64,000 nucleotides of DNA from Hetaerina americana (lineage: Eukaryota > Arthropoda > Insecta > Odonata > Calopterygidae). Within the stretch, counting starts at the first letter, position 1. Each line of letters opens with the position of its first letter. Positions 1-11,104 of this stretch are shown piece after piece. Both the position numbers and the translations under genes were made by a program. The notes beneath the pieces are model-generated. The model searched no databases. It saw only the letters and a program-made list of their open reading frames with translations, and was not told the DNA's origin. The stretch spans positions 1,935,964 to 1,999,963 of the forward strand of contig JAKTNV010000062.1 of assembly GCA_022747635.1 (NCBI GenBank), in the 5' to 3' direction.

Positions 1-7
1 ACGTGAA

Positions 8-92
8 TAATAATGTATAACACTTAGCACTAGTGGACACAGACAAAAAAACAGAAACACAAAAAAGAGACTCACTATTTTTCGAATTTTGG
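8..92 (-). repeat. PLE-type terminal repeat, partial
   Basis: This stretch is nearly the same as 15768-15836 (shared words TGTATAACACTTAGCACTAG and GGACACAGACAAAA). Read on the minus strand it contains GTGAGTCTC followed by a T-rich run, like the GTGAGTGTYC module that follows hammerhead-like hairpins elsewhere in the window. It is cut by the window edge. Confidence 0.5.
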
Positions 93-859
93 GTGGTCGT
101 GACCACCTTTATCAAGGAAGAGACGGACAGAACTGAAGGGAATACGAGGGCTGGAGTGATGGATCGAAGGGGAAGGTGGGGAGAGAATTCCGAAGGGACG
201 GGTTTGGAGGGGCAGCGTTAGAAGGTTGGGGAAAATGTAGAAGGTGATGTGGGTGGAAGGGGGATGAAAATATAATCGGAGCAGGGTAATTAATGCCTAA
301 TATTGAATCCTGGCCAATTCCAGGACTCCAAGAGCCAGATGAAGGATTGCTCTAATGTTTTCAGTTTCAGAGGAGGATCAGAGGGTGGGAGGGATGCTTT
401 GATGGATACACTATAGCATTTATCAAAGGGGGTGTTGTGTTCGGAGGCGTGTTTGGGGATAGGGAGCATATCAATTAGGGAAGAGTTTTTGCATGAGGCT
501 CGGTGGTTGTTGATTCTGATATTGAGGGGTGTGGTGCACTACCCAATATAATAGGCAGGAATTGGCCAGTCTGCGAATTTATATTCATATATGTATGATA
601 TTTATGACACTGAATGTAACTGGGGAATCCCAAATATCAGTTGTGTTATTTGGATGAACGGGATTTAGTCTGCCGGTAAGTCAAGAAACTGCGATCGTTA
701 TTGAATTTATTAATAAAACAAAATGATAGGCATGGAATGACATTTGAGGCGAGCGAAACAAAGTTTATGATTTTTACAGGAATGATCAAGGCTTTGGTAA
801 GCCCAACCTTTTGAGTACAAAAACAAGAGGAGATAAATAGTATTACCTATCTCAAAGAG
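93..859. other. No gene recognised
   Basis: The left part is purine-rich with G-rich runs and the right part is AT-rich. Short ORFs here have no recognisable domain. Confidence 0.5.
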
Positions 860-1320
860 TTTTGAGTCAAAATTGTGTAAGTAGTAATGGTATAAGGATA
901 AGCATGACATTAGCCAAAGAATATTTCACAAGTAGGAGAAAATTGATGACAGGGACGCTGAGTAAGGAAGTTAAGGCAAGTTTATTGAAACCTTTCATCT
1001 GGGGAACATGGCCGTTAAATCATTATGATAGGAGTAGATTGTAGGCTTTTGAAATGTGGGTGTAGAAAAGGATGGAGAAGGTGAAATGGACCGAAAGGAA
1101 AAATAAATGAGGGAATAGTTAGAGGGGAGGAGTCGTTTGGGAGAAATCATAAGGAGGCAGAAGAAAGATGGATGAAGGGGGTATTGACCGGCAGTGGGAT
1201 GTTGAAGACTGTGGAGTAGAGGGGAGAATGTTGGTCAAACGAGGAAAGAGCAGGAATAGGTGATTGGGACGTTGGACGAGATGAAGGGAGGAAGGAAGTA
1301 TACGCAGAGATGGATAGGAT
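860..1320 (+). pseudogene. RTE LINE reverse transcriptase C-terminal relic
   Basis: The translation matches the C-terminal part of the RTE copy at 28216-29280: a TSRRKLMTGTLSKEVK stretch, then AFEMWV, then MEKVKW, then EGRKY near the end, with frameshifts and stops between them. It is on the plus strand, opposite to most RTE copies in the window. Neither the RT catalytic motifs nor the RTE 3' tail is present, so it is an old internal fragment. Confidence 0.75.
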
Positions 1321-1473
1321 TAGTTTGTTATGTAGGCTGGTCAGTGTTGTCTAGTTTGCCTCTATACGAAACCTATCTTAACAACGAACAATCAGGAAAG
1401 ATTGAAGGAGAGGTGGGCTTGAGGGAAAAAGGCCTTCGACCGGCATAAAGCATCGCCCTCCAGAACCAGGAGG

Positions 1474-1824
1474 GTGATTTTCCGAATGGTGTGCCATGTT
1501 GATTCCTCCGCCGTTGTAATCGTGGGCTCAGAGCAAAGCAGCATTCCGTTTCCCTATAAACCTGTTACCCAGGAAATCAATCACCATGGCTATAGAATCC
1601 ACTCTCATGTCTCCACGCTCGTTGAGGTACTCTCGTTAATGGAAGCTTGTGGCCGTTCTCACGTCCCACGCGATGATAGCAATGCTGCTATCGAACTGTT
1701 CCGTGGACTGGAGAACAGTGTGGACGTGTTCCAGGTACTCCATGACGTGGAAAAGAGTCGAAACGGCACTCAAGTACGTATTACGCCGACCGACTTTAAA
1801 TATCTCAGGAAAAATGTGTCTTAA
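1474..1824 (+). other. Unidentified 116-codon ORF
   Basis: This is the longest open frame in the first 9 kb that is not a microsatellite or a known transposon. It runs from ATG to TAA with no low-complexity bias, and includes the words HHGYRIHSHVS and RDDSNAAIELFRG. I recognise no family. The opposite strand is also partly open (MEYLEHVHTVLQ), so coding strand and status are unclear. It could be an exon relic, a transposon fragment or chance. Confidence 0.25.
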
Positions 1825-1914
1825 ACTGATAAGCTAATGCAAATATTCCGAATTCATTCCCGTCTAAATACTTTTAATTTCGCTCTCAAAAGAGATGCTC
1901 AGCACTTTTATATG

Positions 1915-1921
1915 TATACGT

Positions 1922-1992
<71 letters not shown>
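1915..1992. repeat. (TA)n microsatellite
   Basis: Almost pure TA dinucleotide array of about 75 bp. No transposon end was recognised on either side, unlike most TA arrays in this window. Confidence 0.95.
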
Positions 1993-1993
<1 letters not shown>

Positions 1994-2496
1994 CGATCGT
2001 ATATCTTTCAATAAGTATCCATTATCGTCTGTAGTAGTTTTATATGAAGTTTACATTAAAGTAATCTACAAAAATACTAACAAGATATCGTAAATCAAAG
2101 GGTTAAGCAGAATTTAATATTTGAACGCAGAAGTTAAAGGCGTAATTTCCGCGGTACGGGAGATGCCACCATGTTCTTAAATATTCCAGTTTTTTCTCTT
2201 GGCTGAGAATAGATAGACATACATGATTGACGTTAAAATACATGAAGTCTCTTTGTAAACAATACATGACATAGATAGCCTCGCTGTACACTGTTTAAGT
2301 CATGTATTTCTTCGGCTAGAGCGGGAAACGGGTTTTCATTTCTCCATATTTCGCCGTTGGGCGCAAGAATAATGTGCTCACTCTTCAGTTTTTTCCTCTT
2401 CCATGATTTCACATCTAACTCAGTATCAGTTGAGAGACAAACATGCGCTGATGGTGCGGTCTTTAAGGCAATTTTAAAGGGAGAAATGACCCAAAA
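1993..2496. other. No gene recognised; minus-strand ORF of unknown nature
   Basis: Mixed sequence. A minus-strand frame (about 2290-2520) reads SEHIILAPNGEIWRNE and PFPALAEEIHDL, which looks protein-like but matches no family I recognise. No splice sites clearly frame it. Confidence 0.3.
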
Positions 2497-2920
2497 TTCT
2501 AGGTAAAATGCCGGGCACAAAGAAACATTAAAAAAAATTATTTTCTAAATAAACCAATTGTTGATTGGAACACCTTACCTGCAAAACTATCCGAGCCCTT
2601 TCCTAACAGAAATCATACTTCTAGGAAAAGACGTAAGGAATTTATGCAATAATTTAATTCATGTGTGGTGTATTGTATTATATGTCATAGCTTAATTTTT
2701 TTAATTTATGTTTTTTTTTCTTGCTGATTGATTGATGTAAATGAGATGGGGATTTTCTTGCTTTGTTAAAGAGATTTCTGTTTTGAAGTTCCCTTTAAGT
2801 GTACTTTTGTTTAATGTCTGATGTGATTTGAACTGATTTGAACCGGATGTCCTTTGTTTTTGAGTGACACTTGAAACTGTCCATCAGGAAATGTGGTTAT
2901 TAATAAATAAATAAATGTGT
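2497..2920 (+). pseudogene. LINE 3' end (LINE-D copy 1)
   Basis: The first part reads as the C-terminus of a CR1/L2/Jockey-type LINE ORF2, with the pattern IV-D/E-WNTLPAK followed by FPNR and RRK. It is followed by an AT-rich 3' UTR and ends in an AATA-type tail near 2915. A second, diverged copy in the same orientation lies at 3047-3437. Confidence 0.7.
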
Positions 2921-3046
2921 ACGTCTGTCTACAAGAACGATAAATTGATAAGAAACGGCAGTTTCAAAGCTTCGCTTCGGGGAGAAAGCTTGGGCAGATC
3001 TTAGGAAAGAGGCGGGGAACCCAAATTTTATAGGCAGAAATGATCA

Positions 3047-3437
3047 CAAATTTAAGATAAAATGCCGGGCACAGAGAACAAATAAAAAAAAATTTTCTTT
3101 TCTAAATAGAACAATTGTTGAGTGGAACACTTTACCTGCAAAAATATTCGAGCCCTTTCCTAACAGAGTGTATACTTTTAAGAATAGGCGTAAGGTATAT
3201 ATGTAATAATTTGATTGATGTGTGGTGTATGGTATTATATGTAATAGCTTAATTTTTTTAAATTTATCTTTTTGATTCTTGCTGATTAATTATTGTAAAT
3301 GGGATGGGGATTCACTTGTTTTGTTAAAGAGATTTGTGTTTTGAAGTCTGGTTTTATGTATTATCTTTTGCAATTATTTGGGACTTGTGTGCCACCTGAC
3401 AATGTCTATCAGCACATGTGTATTTTTAATAATAAAT
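3047..3437 (+). pseudogene. LINE 3' end (LINE-D copy 2)
   Basis: Direct-repeat partner of 2497-2920. The frame reads FLNRTIVEWNTLPAKIFEPF, the usual C-terminal signature of CR1/L2-group ORF2, then a 3' UTR ending in a TAATAATAAATAA tail at about 3435. Both copies are severely 5'-truncated, as expected for LINE insertions. Confidence 0.75.
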
Positions 3438-3520
3438 AATTATATAAGGAGTATGTCATTAAGTATTTGGACACTTTAGACCCTGTACAAATTACTAATT
3501 ATAAAGACATACAACTTATT

Positions 3521-4077
<557 letters not shown>

Positions 4078-4109
<32 letters not shown>
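4078..4109. repeat. (TA)n between a PLE-type end and an RTE 3' end
   Basis: Short TA array exactly between the foldback flank on the left and the RTE 3' terminus on the right. Confidence 0.95.
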
Positions 4110-4111
<2 letters not shown>

Positions 4112-4775
4112 GTAATCTAACGGTTAAGGTAGGTTTTTGGGTGGACATAAATTCTAATTAATTAATTTGTGACCCATAGCAAAATACAACAACCTACTTT
4201 ACATCAGGTCCCTCTTCAGCTATGAGTACTTCCTGCCTCCCTTCATCCCGTCCAACATCCCTATCCTGTTCCTTTCCTTTCCTTGCTTGCCTAACATACT
4301 CCCCTCAATTACAGTCTTCAACATCCCACTGCCGGTCAATACCTATTTCATCCACTTTTCCTGCCTCCATAGGATTGCTCCCAACAAACCCCTCTCTTCG
4401 CCCACCATACCAAGTACTTCCTCGTTTGTTTTCTTCTCTGTCCATTTCACCTTCTCCATTCTTCTCCACACCCACATTTCAAAAGCCTCCAGTCTACGTC
4501 TACCCTCCTGCTTCTGCCGTACATAGCTACGCTCCAAATCAAAGTTTTTACGAGTCTTTTCTCAACATTCTTACTCAACGTCCCCGTCATCAACTCCCTC
4601 CTCCTTGTGAAAGCCTCTTGGCCTAGCGCAATTCTTCTGCTTACGTCCTTACTACTTTGACCGTGTTGGTCCAAAATACTACCGAGATACGTAAACTGTT
4701 CTAACTCCTCTAGTTTTTGCCGTCCTATTTTAATGTTAAGCTTAGGCTTTTTCCTTCAAGAAAATCGCATAACCT
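4110..4775 (-). pseudogene. RTE LINE, 5'-truncated 3' fragment
   Basis: Read on the minus strand this contains the end of the RTE reverse transcriptase ORF (QLEELEQFTYLGS region, RRELMTGTLSK, AFEMWVWRRMEKVKWTEKK, GMVGEERGLLGAILWRQE) with frameshifts, then the 3' UTR ending in AACCTACCTTAACCGTTAG and (TA)n. It is closely similar to 16990-17460 and 28216-28800. The 5' end is lost directly into a TA array at 4776. Confidence 0.9.
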
Positions 4776-4776
4776 T

Positions 4777-4817
<41 letters not shown>

Positions 4818-4862
4818 CTGTATATATATATACATCTGTATATATATATATATATATATATA
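4776..4862. repeat. (TA)n array
   Basis: Interrupted TA array joining the truncated end of the RTE fragment (left) to the 3' end of the SINE-A copy (right). Confidence 0.95.
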
Positions 4863-5140
4863 AAACAGTAATTAACCCGAAGGTCGGTTTAGTAGGTGAT
4901 GGTAGAGGTCACCCAGTACTAATCCCTATACGGCGTGTGAAATTCACACATCAGGGTAGGGTGGGTTGTTCCTGTTGTTGTTCCTTTCCCTGTGCCAGTT
5001 ATGGTTTCCCAGGAAGACCTGGTACCCGAAAAATACCTTTAGCTTGGGTGGAGCTGCAGGTTCCCAGGGTGCCTTGCCCAGGAATTGAACCCGGGACCCT
5101 CCGGTCAGCAGTTCAACGCTCTACCCACTGGACTACCGCG

Positions 5141-5145
<5 letters not shown>
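4863..5145 (-). mobile_element. SINE-A, near full-length (tRNA-derived)
   Basis: On the minus strand it begins GTCGCGGTAGTCCAGTGGG (A-box-like TAGTCCAGTGGGTAGAGCG) and contains a B-box-like GGGTTCAATTCC about 50 bp later, the internal Pol III promoter of a tRNA-related head. The roughly 200-bp body ends in ACCGACCTTCGGGTTAATTA and then TA repeats. Copies lie at 5468, 8368, 16067 and 36406. Its tail resembles the RTE 3' tail. It is not a functional tRNA gene. Confidence 0.88.

Positions 5146-5224
<79 letters not shown>
5145..5224. repeat. Compound (AC)n(TA)n
   Basis: The AC array begins at the 5' end of the SINE-A copy and becomes TA up to the inverted PLE-type terminal sequence at 5225. Confidence 0.95.
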
Positions 5225-5226
<2 letters not shown>

Positions 5227-5344
5227 CGTAGAAGTACTCACGTACTCACGAAAGCAATATAACCCTTGGAAAGACATTAACAGTTAAGAAAGTTCAAGCT
5301 TTCGTCTTTCGCGGAGGCCTTCTTCAGCTAAGACTGTCTCTCCC
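5225..5344 (-). repeat. PLE-type terminal repeat with hammerhead-like motif
   Basis: On the minus strand: CTGAAGA-A, a poorly paired GGCCTCCGCG segment, then GAAAGC (about 5303-5330). A tail follows into the (TA)n at 5224. It fits the layout of the other PLE-type ends, but the stem is degenerate here. Confidence 0.5.
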
Positions 5345-5346
5345 TG

Positions 5347-5422
<76 letters not shown>

Positions 5423-5467
5423 CATACATAGAATATATATATGTTTATGGTTATATATATATATATG
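5345..5467. repeat. (TA)n array
   Basis: Interrupted TA array between the PLE-type end and the next SINE-A 3' end. Confidence 0.95.
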
Positions 5468-5596
5468 CCATAAACACAGTAATTAACCTAAAGGTCCGTT
5501 GGATAGGTGATGGTAGAGTTCACCCAGTACTAAGCCCGACGGCGTGTGAAAATCACACCTCGGGGTAGGGGGGCCAGTTCCTTTCCCTCTCTCTCT
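5468..5596 (-). mobile_element. SINE-A, 3' part
   Basis: It matches the last ~125 bp of SINE-A (ACCTTTAGGTTAATTACTG tail on the minus strand and the TCACACGCCG body word). The tRNA head is missing, and a CT-rich run and another TA array replace it. Confidence 0.8.
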
Positions 5597-5673
5597 TTAT
5601 ATATATATATATATATACATACATATATGTGTGTGTGTTATATATATACATATATTATATATGTATATATATG

Positions 5674-5757
<84 letters not shown>

Positions 5758-5765
5758 TATATATA
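5597..5765. repeat. (TA)n array, long
   Basis: TA array with TG/CA interruptions; the longest continuous microsatellite in the first 10 kb. Confidence 0.95.
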
Positions 5766-8367
5766 AATGCAAACACACACATTCCGCCTGCATAATCTCA
5801 ATTAATTATATTAGCTGAAATGAGGTTTGCTCGCATTTCCATGGTTGTTTTTGAAAAAAAACAGGGAAACAGTAAACGTTAAAGGACTCACAATTACTGC
5901 TCCGAGCATGTTAAAAAATTCAGGCCGCCTTCCCCGTGACTCTGAGAGAAGGTAGCTCCTTCCGTTTGAGAGGCGCGCGATTCAGGTATCACTTATCTCC
6001 TCGCCGTCTTTCAATCCGAAACCTCTCTCTCTGCATGACACGCGAGCGCTTCTCTGGGGGGAATAGTGAAACCACTCGCTGCTGCGTCGCATGCCAAAGC
6101 CCGAAAGTCGAGGATCAAACTCGGTGGATGGATGCCTTTCGATTTGATCAGTAAGGAATCTAGCCACCTGCGTCTTATTTCCTTAAAGAAAAGAAGAAGC
6201 AAAGTCCCTCCAGGATACCCCGTGCACTACGCTCCCTTCAAATATTGTTTGTCTTCTTTTCGACCCGAGCCCACGTTGAATTGTCGGAGTTGGAGGAAAG
6301 AGCCTTGTTGGAAAGGCAAAGTTTATTATTTGAAGTGAAAACAATTGCTTTTGATCTTGGAGGAATTTTTTTGAAACGAAAGATGCTCTGAAAAATAGCT
6401 GGGAGTGCAAAACTTGTTATTTCTCCGGAGACTTGTAAAGGGTTTTTAGCGGACTTCTTGCAGCGATCTTTAGTACGATGCTCCCTATTTCCCGATACCA
6501 TCAAATCTCCACAACCGGTCAACAGTACTATCCTGCATTGCGTGTGAAATGGAAATATCAAATACGGGCGTACACCCGACACTTTACGTTTGTCGGGGGC
6601 CGCCTCTCTTTTGCCCAGGAGAAAGAATCATAGGCGCACATTAAAACTAGAGCCATTGGTTGATTAACACGGAGAATTTTGATGACGAGTCTATCGAGTA
6701 TTACGTTTCTGCAATGGTCGGACGAAACAAAGTCTGTGCGTTTTCTCTGGCAGTTCAGAAAAGCCAAAAATTTTGGAGTCGAGAATTCCAGCGATTGATC
6801 ATTTAAACTCGATATTTTAATCGAATGTGTCCATCATCTGGGGGAATGTTGGCGGATACTTAACCGGATGGGCAAATGCACACTCATTAATCGGCACCCG
6901 GGTCTCATTCGACGTCGGATAAGTAAGCACTCTGAGGGGACATATGAAGTCATATATTGCCCGAGGAGAGGGACATTCTGAGGAGCGGGGGAATAGTGGC
7001 CAGCCGGGGTCACGGCAGACTCACGAAGGGAAAGCATACAGCCTGCAGTCTTCGCACTTTTTCACGCTTGCAGTCACCAGAGTGTCCGTGAGCACGAGGA
7101 TAAAAAAACCACGTGCTTTTTGATGCTCCAGAAATAATAACCTTTGCTTCACGTTTCTTCATCAGCTCCCCTCCTTAATATCTGATTACTCCCGTCAACA
7201 TTGGGGGAGGGGATGGAGGGAAGGAATTAGATCTCCCTCACCACTTTCACACGTTTTGATGTCCATGCACTTCTCACCGTACACTTCCACTAAATGATGA
7301 TGAATTTATATCGGAGAAGTAGTCGTCAGTTGGCTTCGTTATGCAGAGGGAGAAATGTACGACGCCGGCATTAAAAAGCTGGTTACAAGGATGCAAAAAA
7401 AGAATGATCGTCAAGGCAACTATGCAGAAAAATAGCTAAATGCTCAGCCTTTCCAACGATGCACACACAGTTGAGAATAAATGTGACTTTTCATGAAAAA
7501 TATTAGGAGACCTTGCTATTCGAATCGCCCTCGTATTTAATTCTACCTATGCTTAACTATCATATATTAGTAGAATAAATAGAACGACGAAGGAAAGAAT
7601 CAAAAAAATCGTAGGGCAGCATGTGGCTTATAGGGATTTCTGATCCTAAAGGTTGGCTAGGGAATGATGCGATGTGAAAGGTGACTGCGAAACCAAATAC
7701 TAAAGGCGAATGCTGAATACCAGAAGAACAGTCAGAATAAGAATTATAAGGAAGACTTAAAGAAAAGAAGGCCACGATGATCACTACAAATAAAAAAGGA
7801 ATCACAAGGAAAGCCTTAGAGACTCAATGGTTTTTTTAGAAAGGTAACATAAGAAGGAAAAAAAACCAATTGTACTCTTGAAGAATATCTGCAAAGAACA
7901 ATTACGCCGGCAAAATGCAAAAAGATGCCAGACATAAGAGTCGCTCGGGTTTAAGATGAATGGAATTTTAAGAGGTTAGACTATGGGAAACTTATATTTG
8001 GAAAGAAGGCACGATAAGAATTGTAGAATTGAATGTATGGGACAGGCCATCGGTCAAAAATGCAGGGACGGTGTCCTCGCCGAAAGAGAAGGGCACGCTC
8101 TCAGGTTTGCGGTCCACAATTAGGATCACAAAATTGCAAGAATTGCAAATGCCTTGCAAGTAGCATTTTGAACGGTCGGATAAGTCCGACCGACCATCTT
8201 ACTGAGAGACTGATAGTGACCGTGATTTCATCCCTTCGGATCCACTAGTTTCGATGCGTAGGCTTGGATACTGCCGCACTGGCGTCAAGGGTAAACTCAA
8301 TCGTTCGGCAAAATGGATGGTGAGCTACTTTGATGTGAATCGTAGATACTACTGAATAAAGTCATTG
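5766..8367. other. Low-feature, probably unique DNA
   Basis: About 2.6 kb without recognisable transposon or exon. A modestly GC-rich patch at 5930-6150 has no supported reading frame. Nearby short ORFs have no domain I recognise. It is downstream (in gene direction) of the CNRIP1 first exon, so it may be intron 1. Confidence 0.45.
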
Positions 8368-8610
8368 AGAACACAAAGTAATCAACCAAAAGGTTGCCAC
8401 GATAGTCGAGGGCAGAGCTCACCTATTACTAAGACCTGCATGGCATGAGAAATCCACAATCCAGGGTTTAAGGGGGCGCCAGTCCTTTTCACTTGTTCCG
8501 CTTGTGGTTTCCTAAGCACAACTGGTACCCAAGAAGTAGCAAGCTAAGGGGAAGCTGAGGGTGAGCATAGTGGCCCCCGAAATTGATTAAGTGGACAATT
8601 GGGAGTAGAA
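8368..8610 (-). mobile_element. SINE-A, old diverged copy
   Basis: Minus-strand words CCTTTTGGTTGATTACT (tail), TTAGTAATAGGTGAGCTC and GGTACCAGTTG align in order with SINE-A at 4863-5145. The tRNA-like head is barely recognisable. Confidence 0.6.
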
Positions 8611-8840
8611 AGTAGTTTTACTGGCTGGAGGGTCCAGGTTCCATTCCTAGTCACCTCTCTGAGCATCCTCTTGTTCTGCTGGTGAAGAGACTGCCTCAGA
8701 GTTTCAGAACGTCCGTGGGTTTATTACTAGATCTATTTATATTCGTTTTAATCAAAATGCGCCAGTTTTCCTAACTCCTTATTTCTCCAAGTAATCCTCC
8801 TTTCCCTTTATTTCTCTTCAATTTTTATTCATACACACAC

Positions 8841-8844
8841 ACCC

Positions 8845-8920
<76 letters not shown>
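8841..8920. repeat. (TA)n array flanked by AC runs
   Basis: TA array with short ACAC runs on both sides, about 300 bp beyond the CNRIP1 splice donor, hence probably intronic. Confidence 0.95.
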
Positions 8921-9226
8921 CACACACACATACACACATATGGCATATATATACTTTTACCAGGAGTTAACTTCGAGAAGTGCTTAGGCATTGATTTCTT
9001 AACTGAGTTGCCACAGTTTTCTTTAACTCTGCGCTACAACATCCTCGCCGAATATGGCCGCGGAGTGGTCGAACTACTCAGCTCTCGGACATGTGTTTAC
9101 ACATATAATCTCAAAGTGAGTGAGGAGTGTCCTACATTTATTCGCGTCCCTCGGCGGCGGAGATCCCTCCGGCGACGGAGAGAGCGCCCTCTTCCGACGC
9201 CGGACCGACGCGACCGTCGCCCCTAC
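8921..9226 (-). other. Start of presumed CNRIP1 intron 1
   Basis: Begins on the minus strand with the donor GTAGGGG at 9226. The first ~140 bp keep the GC-rich character of the exon, then the sequence becomes ordinary. No second exon is seen here. Confidence 0.6.
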
Positions 9227-9564
9227 CTGAGAATCCTCGGCGGCTTGAAGGAGACGTCCACCCGGTAGATGCTGTCCGTCGCCAGCTTGACCGTCTTCGA
9301 CTGCTTGAACCTCCCCCGGCCGTCCATCTTGCAGTACACGGGACTGCCGCTGGGCTCCCTCCTGATCGACAACGTCACTTTGAAAGTCGAGCCCTTGGGA
9401 GAGGGCAACGTGCCCCCACCGGCACCACCACTCACACCACCGCCTCCGTCTCCCGCACTGACACTGTAGCCGCGAGTCAACCGGAAGCCCCCTCCGCCGC
9501 CGCCACCGCCACCACCACCGCCCCCGTCGATGGACACGGTTGACTGCCGCCGGCCGGGTTCCAT
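9227..9564 (-). CDS. CNRIP1: CNRIP1 homologue, first coding exon
   Basis: The exon encodes residues 1-112 plus two bases of a split codon. Residues 14-26 are thirteen consecutive glycines and 38-51 are Gly-rich. Residues 61-109 match the start of cannabinoid receptor-interacting protein 1: FKVTLSIRREP, PVYCKMDGRGRF, KTVKLATDSIYRVDVSFKP correspond to the family pattern LSI.LR..P...PV[FY].K[VM]DG.RF....T[IV]KL.T.S.Y.V.V..KP. The start ATG at 9564 has G at -3 and +4; the frame further upstream has no ATG, only a TTG. The exon ends in CAG|GTAGGG, a good donor, near where the vertebrate first exon ends. In mammals the protein is a small cytosolic factor that binds the CB1 receptor tail; arthropods lack clear CB1, so the role here is unknown. 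The Gly-rich N-terminal extension is not part of the vertebrate protein. Remaining exons should lie at lower coordinates but were not found in the window. Confidence 0.85.
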
Positions 9565-10420
9565 GTCCGAGGGGCACTCGAGGGCACACCCTTTGGGGTC
9601 ACACGCCGAGCGGCTCCGTCTCCCTCTCGACCATGCCCCCCGCCAACAGCAGCCGAGAGCCCCCGGACGCACGCTCACGAGGTCAGCGAGGGGCGGGAGG
9701 GCGGCGGAGGGAGAAGGGCCGGCCGCTCCTTTGGAGGGCACGCGAGGCGATTGGAAGCGACCGGAAGGGAACTGGATGGCATGTGGAAGGAGCGCTTCCG
9801 GAGAGGGAACTGATCCACCAAGAACAACAATTACACCAGCAACAGAGGGAAACACGACATCAAACAAACAAACAAATTACCCCCACAAACAATGGCGGGT
9901 TGAATTCCGCGCCTCTCTCTTGGTTTCGTTCCTCGATTATCGTCCACCGACTGCTGGTTCTTCTTCCTCGCGAGTCCTTTTATTTCCCCGTTTGTTATAT
10001 TTCAGTCTCCTTCCCTTCCGTCTTCTCTCTGGGCTCCTTGCGCGCGGAGGGAGTCGCAGGGATTTGCTCGAAGGTCGGCCTCCCGGAGAGGGAGCACCAG
10101 CAATGCCCTCTCCCGAGGGAAGGAGGGGAACTGATGAAGGCATTTCCCGCGCGCCCGTCGCCCGCTCTTCGGAGACGGCGCCACCTCTGCCGCCGGAGTC
10201 CTCCCCTCTCCCCTCCCCTCGTTCCCCCCTCCCCCATACCACTCTCACCCCTAGTCTCAGAGGGTCAAGGGAGAAATGCGAGCGGGAGAGAGCAAGTGCG
10301 AAGAAGAGGGTGAATTTGAGACGACTTCCTTTTTTTCGCCCGCGAAAATGGCGAAAGTCCCTTTCCGGCAGTAAAATAATTTTACTTTTTTTCGAAAAAT
10401 AATTTTCCCCCGCAAAATCG
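9565..10420 (-). promoter_or_regulatory. GC-rich 5' UTR/promoter region of the CNRIP1 homologue
   Basis: Dense in CG dinucleotides and strongly GC-rich compared with the AT-rich surroundings. It lies directly upstream of the CNRIP1 start codon on the same strand. Long open frames on both strands here are by-products of base composition. No convincing TATA box near the start codon; a CpG-island-like promoter is the simplest reading. Confidence 0.55.
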
Positions 10421-11104
10421 TGTGCCATAAAGACTCGAGAGAATTTAAAATGATCTCATCCGCGTGCAACTCTTGAATCAGATGGGTGTGCGTGCGGTCA
10501 TATTTATGAATACATTCTCGTAAATGGAGAAAGAAAACATCGGATGTGCTGTCCTACCGAACGGAGTAAAGCAGTGAGCCAGGAACATCCTCAGGGCCAT
10601 GCGTGAGTGGGTCGGAGTCAGAAGGAGCCAAATACTTTTATAAAGGGATAATGATATTTGCATGCATGCATGAAACATTTTTCAAATGTTTCATGAATTA
10701 TGTCCCGTTTGGTCATTCGTTTACGGCTAAGCATCTGACTATTTATAAACTAGTATTATTTCCTGGGAATCGCTAGGATGCTGACAAACGCATGCCGGCC
10801 ATACCATTCCAGTTCGGTGAGTTCCAATCAGCGAACCTATTCATAGCAACAATCGTAACCACAATGGAGTTGCAGATAAACAAGATGGCGAATATCAGGA
10901 GAGGCAGGTTCCTGGCGTTTGTATTTAAATTATATAGAGAAATGTAAAATCAAACGTTTAAATAATTCTTCAAAAATCAGTTTCTTTGTTTTATTATGGT
11001 ATTGGAACCGTTTCTCCAATAAGAAAACCTTTTTTGTTTTACTTGGTTATAATGGCTCCCACTTGTATCCATGGCGACGATAGCTGCACACATGAAATTC
11101 TAAA
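10421..11104. other. No gene recognised
   Basis: Ordinary mixed sequence upstream of the CNRIP1 promoter region. A TTTATAAAG word lies at about 10637 but nothing links it to a transcript. Confidence 0.45.

Noticed and set aside
4222..4626. Plus-strand Ser/Pro-rich ORFs (also at 17070, 28304, 51452)
   Set aside because: They are antisense shadows of the RTE reverse transcriptase C-terminus, recurring wherever that sequence recurs.
4863..5145. tRNA gene on the minus strand
   Set aside because: A and B boxes are present but a SINE body and tail follow, the acceptor arm does not pair, and the sequence is repeated with other copies in the window.
9565..9867. Extension of the CNRIP1 frame upstream to 9867
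   Set aside because: The frame is open but starts at TTG, with no ATG before 9564. It is more likely a 5' UTR.
9530..10402. Long plus-strand ORFs (up to 290 codons) opposite the CNRIP1 exon and promoter
   Set aside because: GC-rich DNA lacks stop codons by chance; no domain is recognisable, and the minus strand carries the conserved exon and splice donor.
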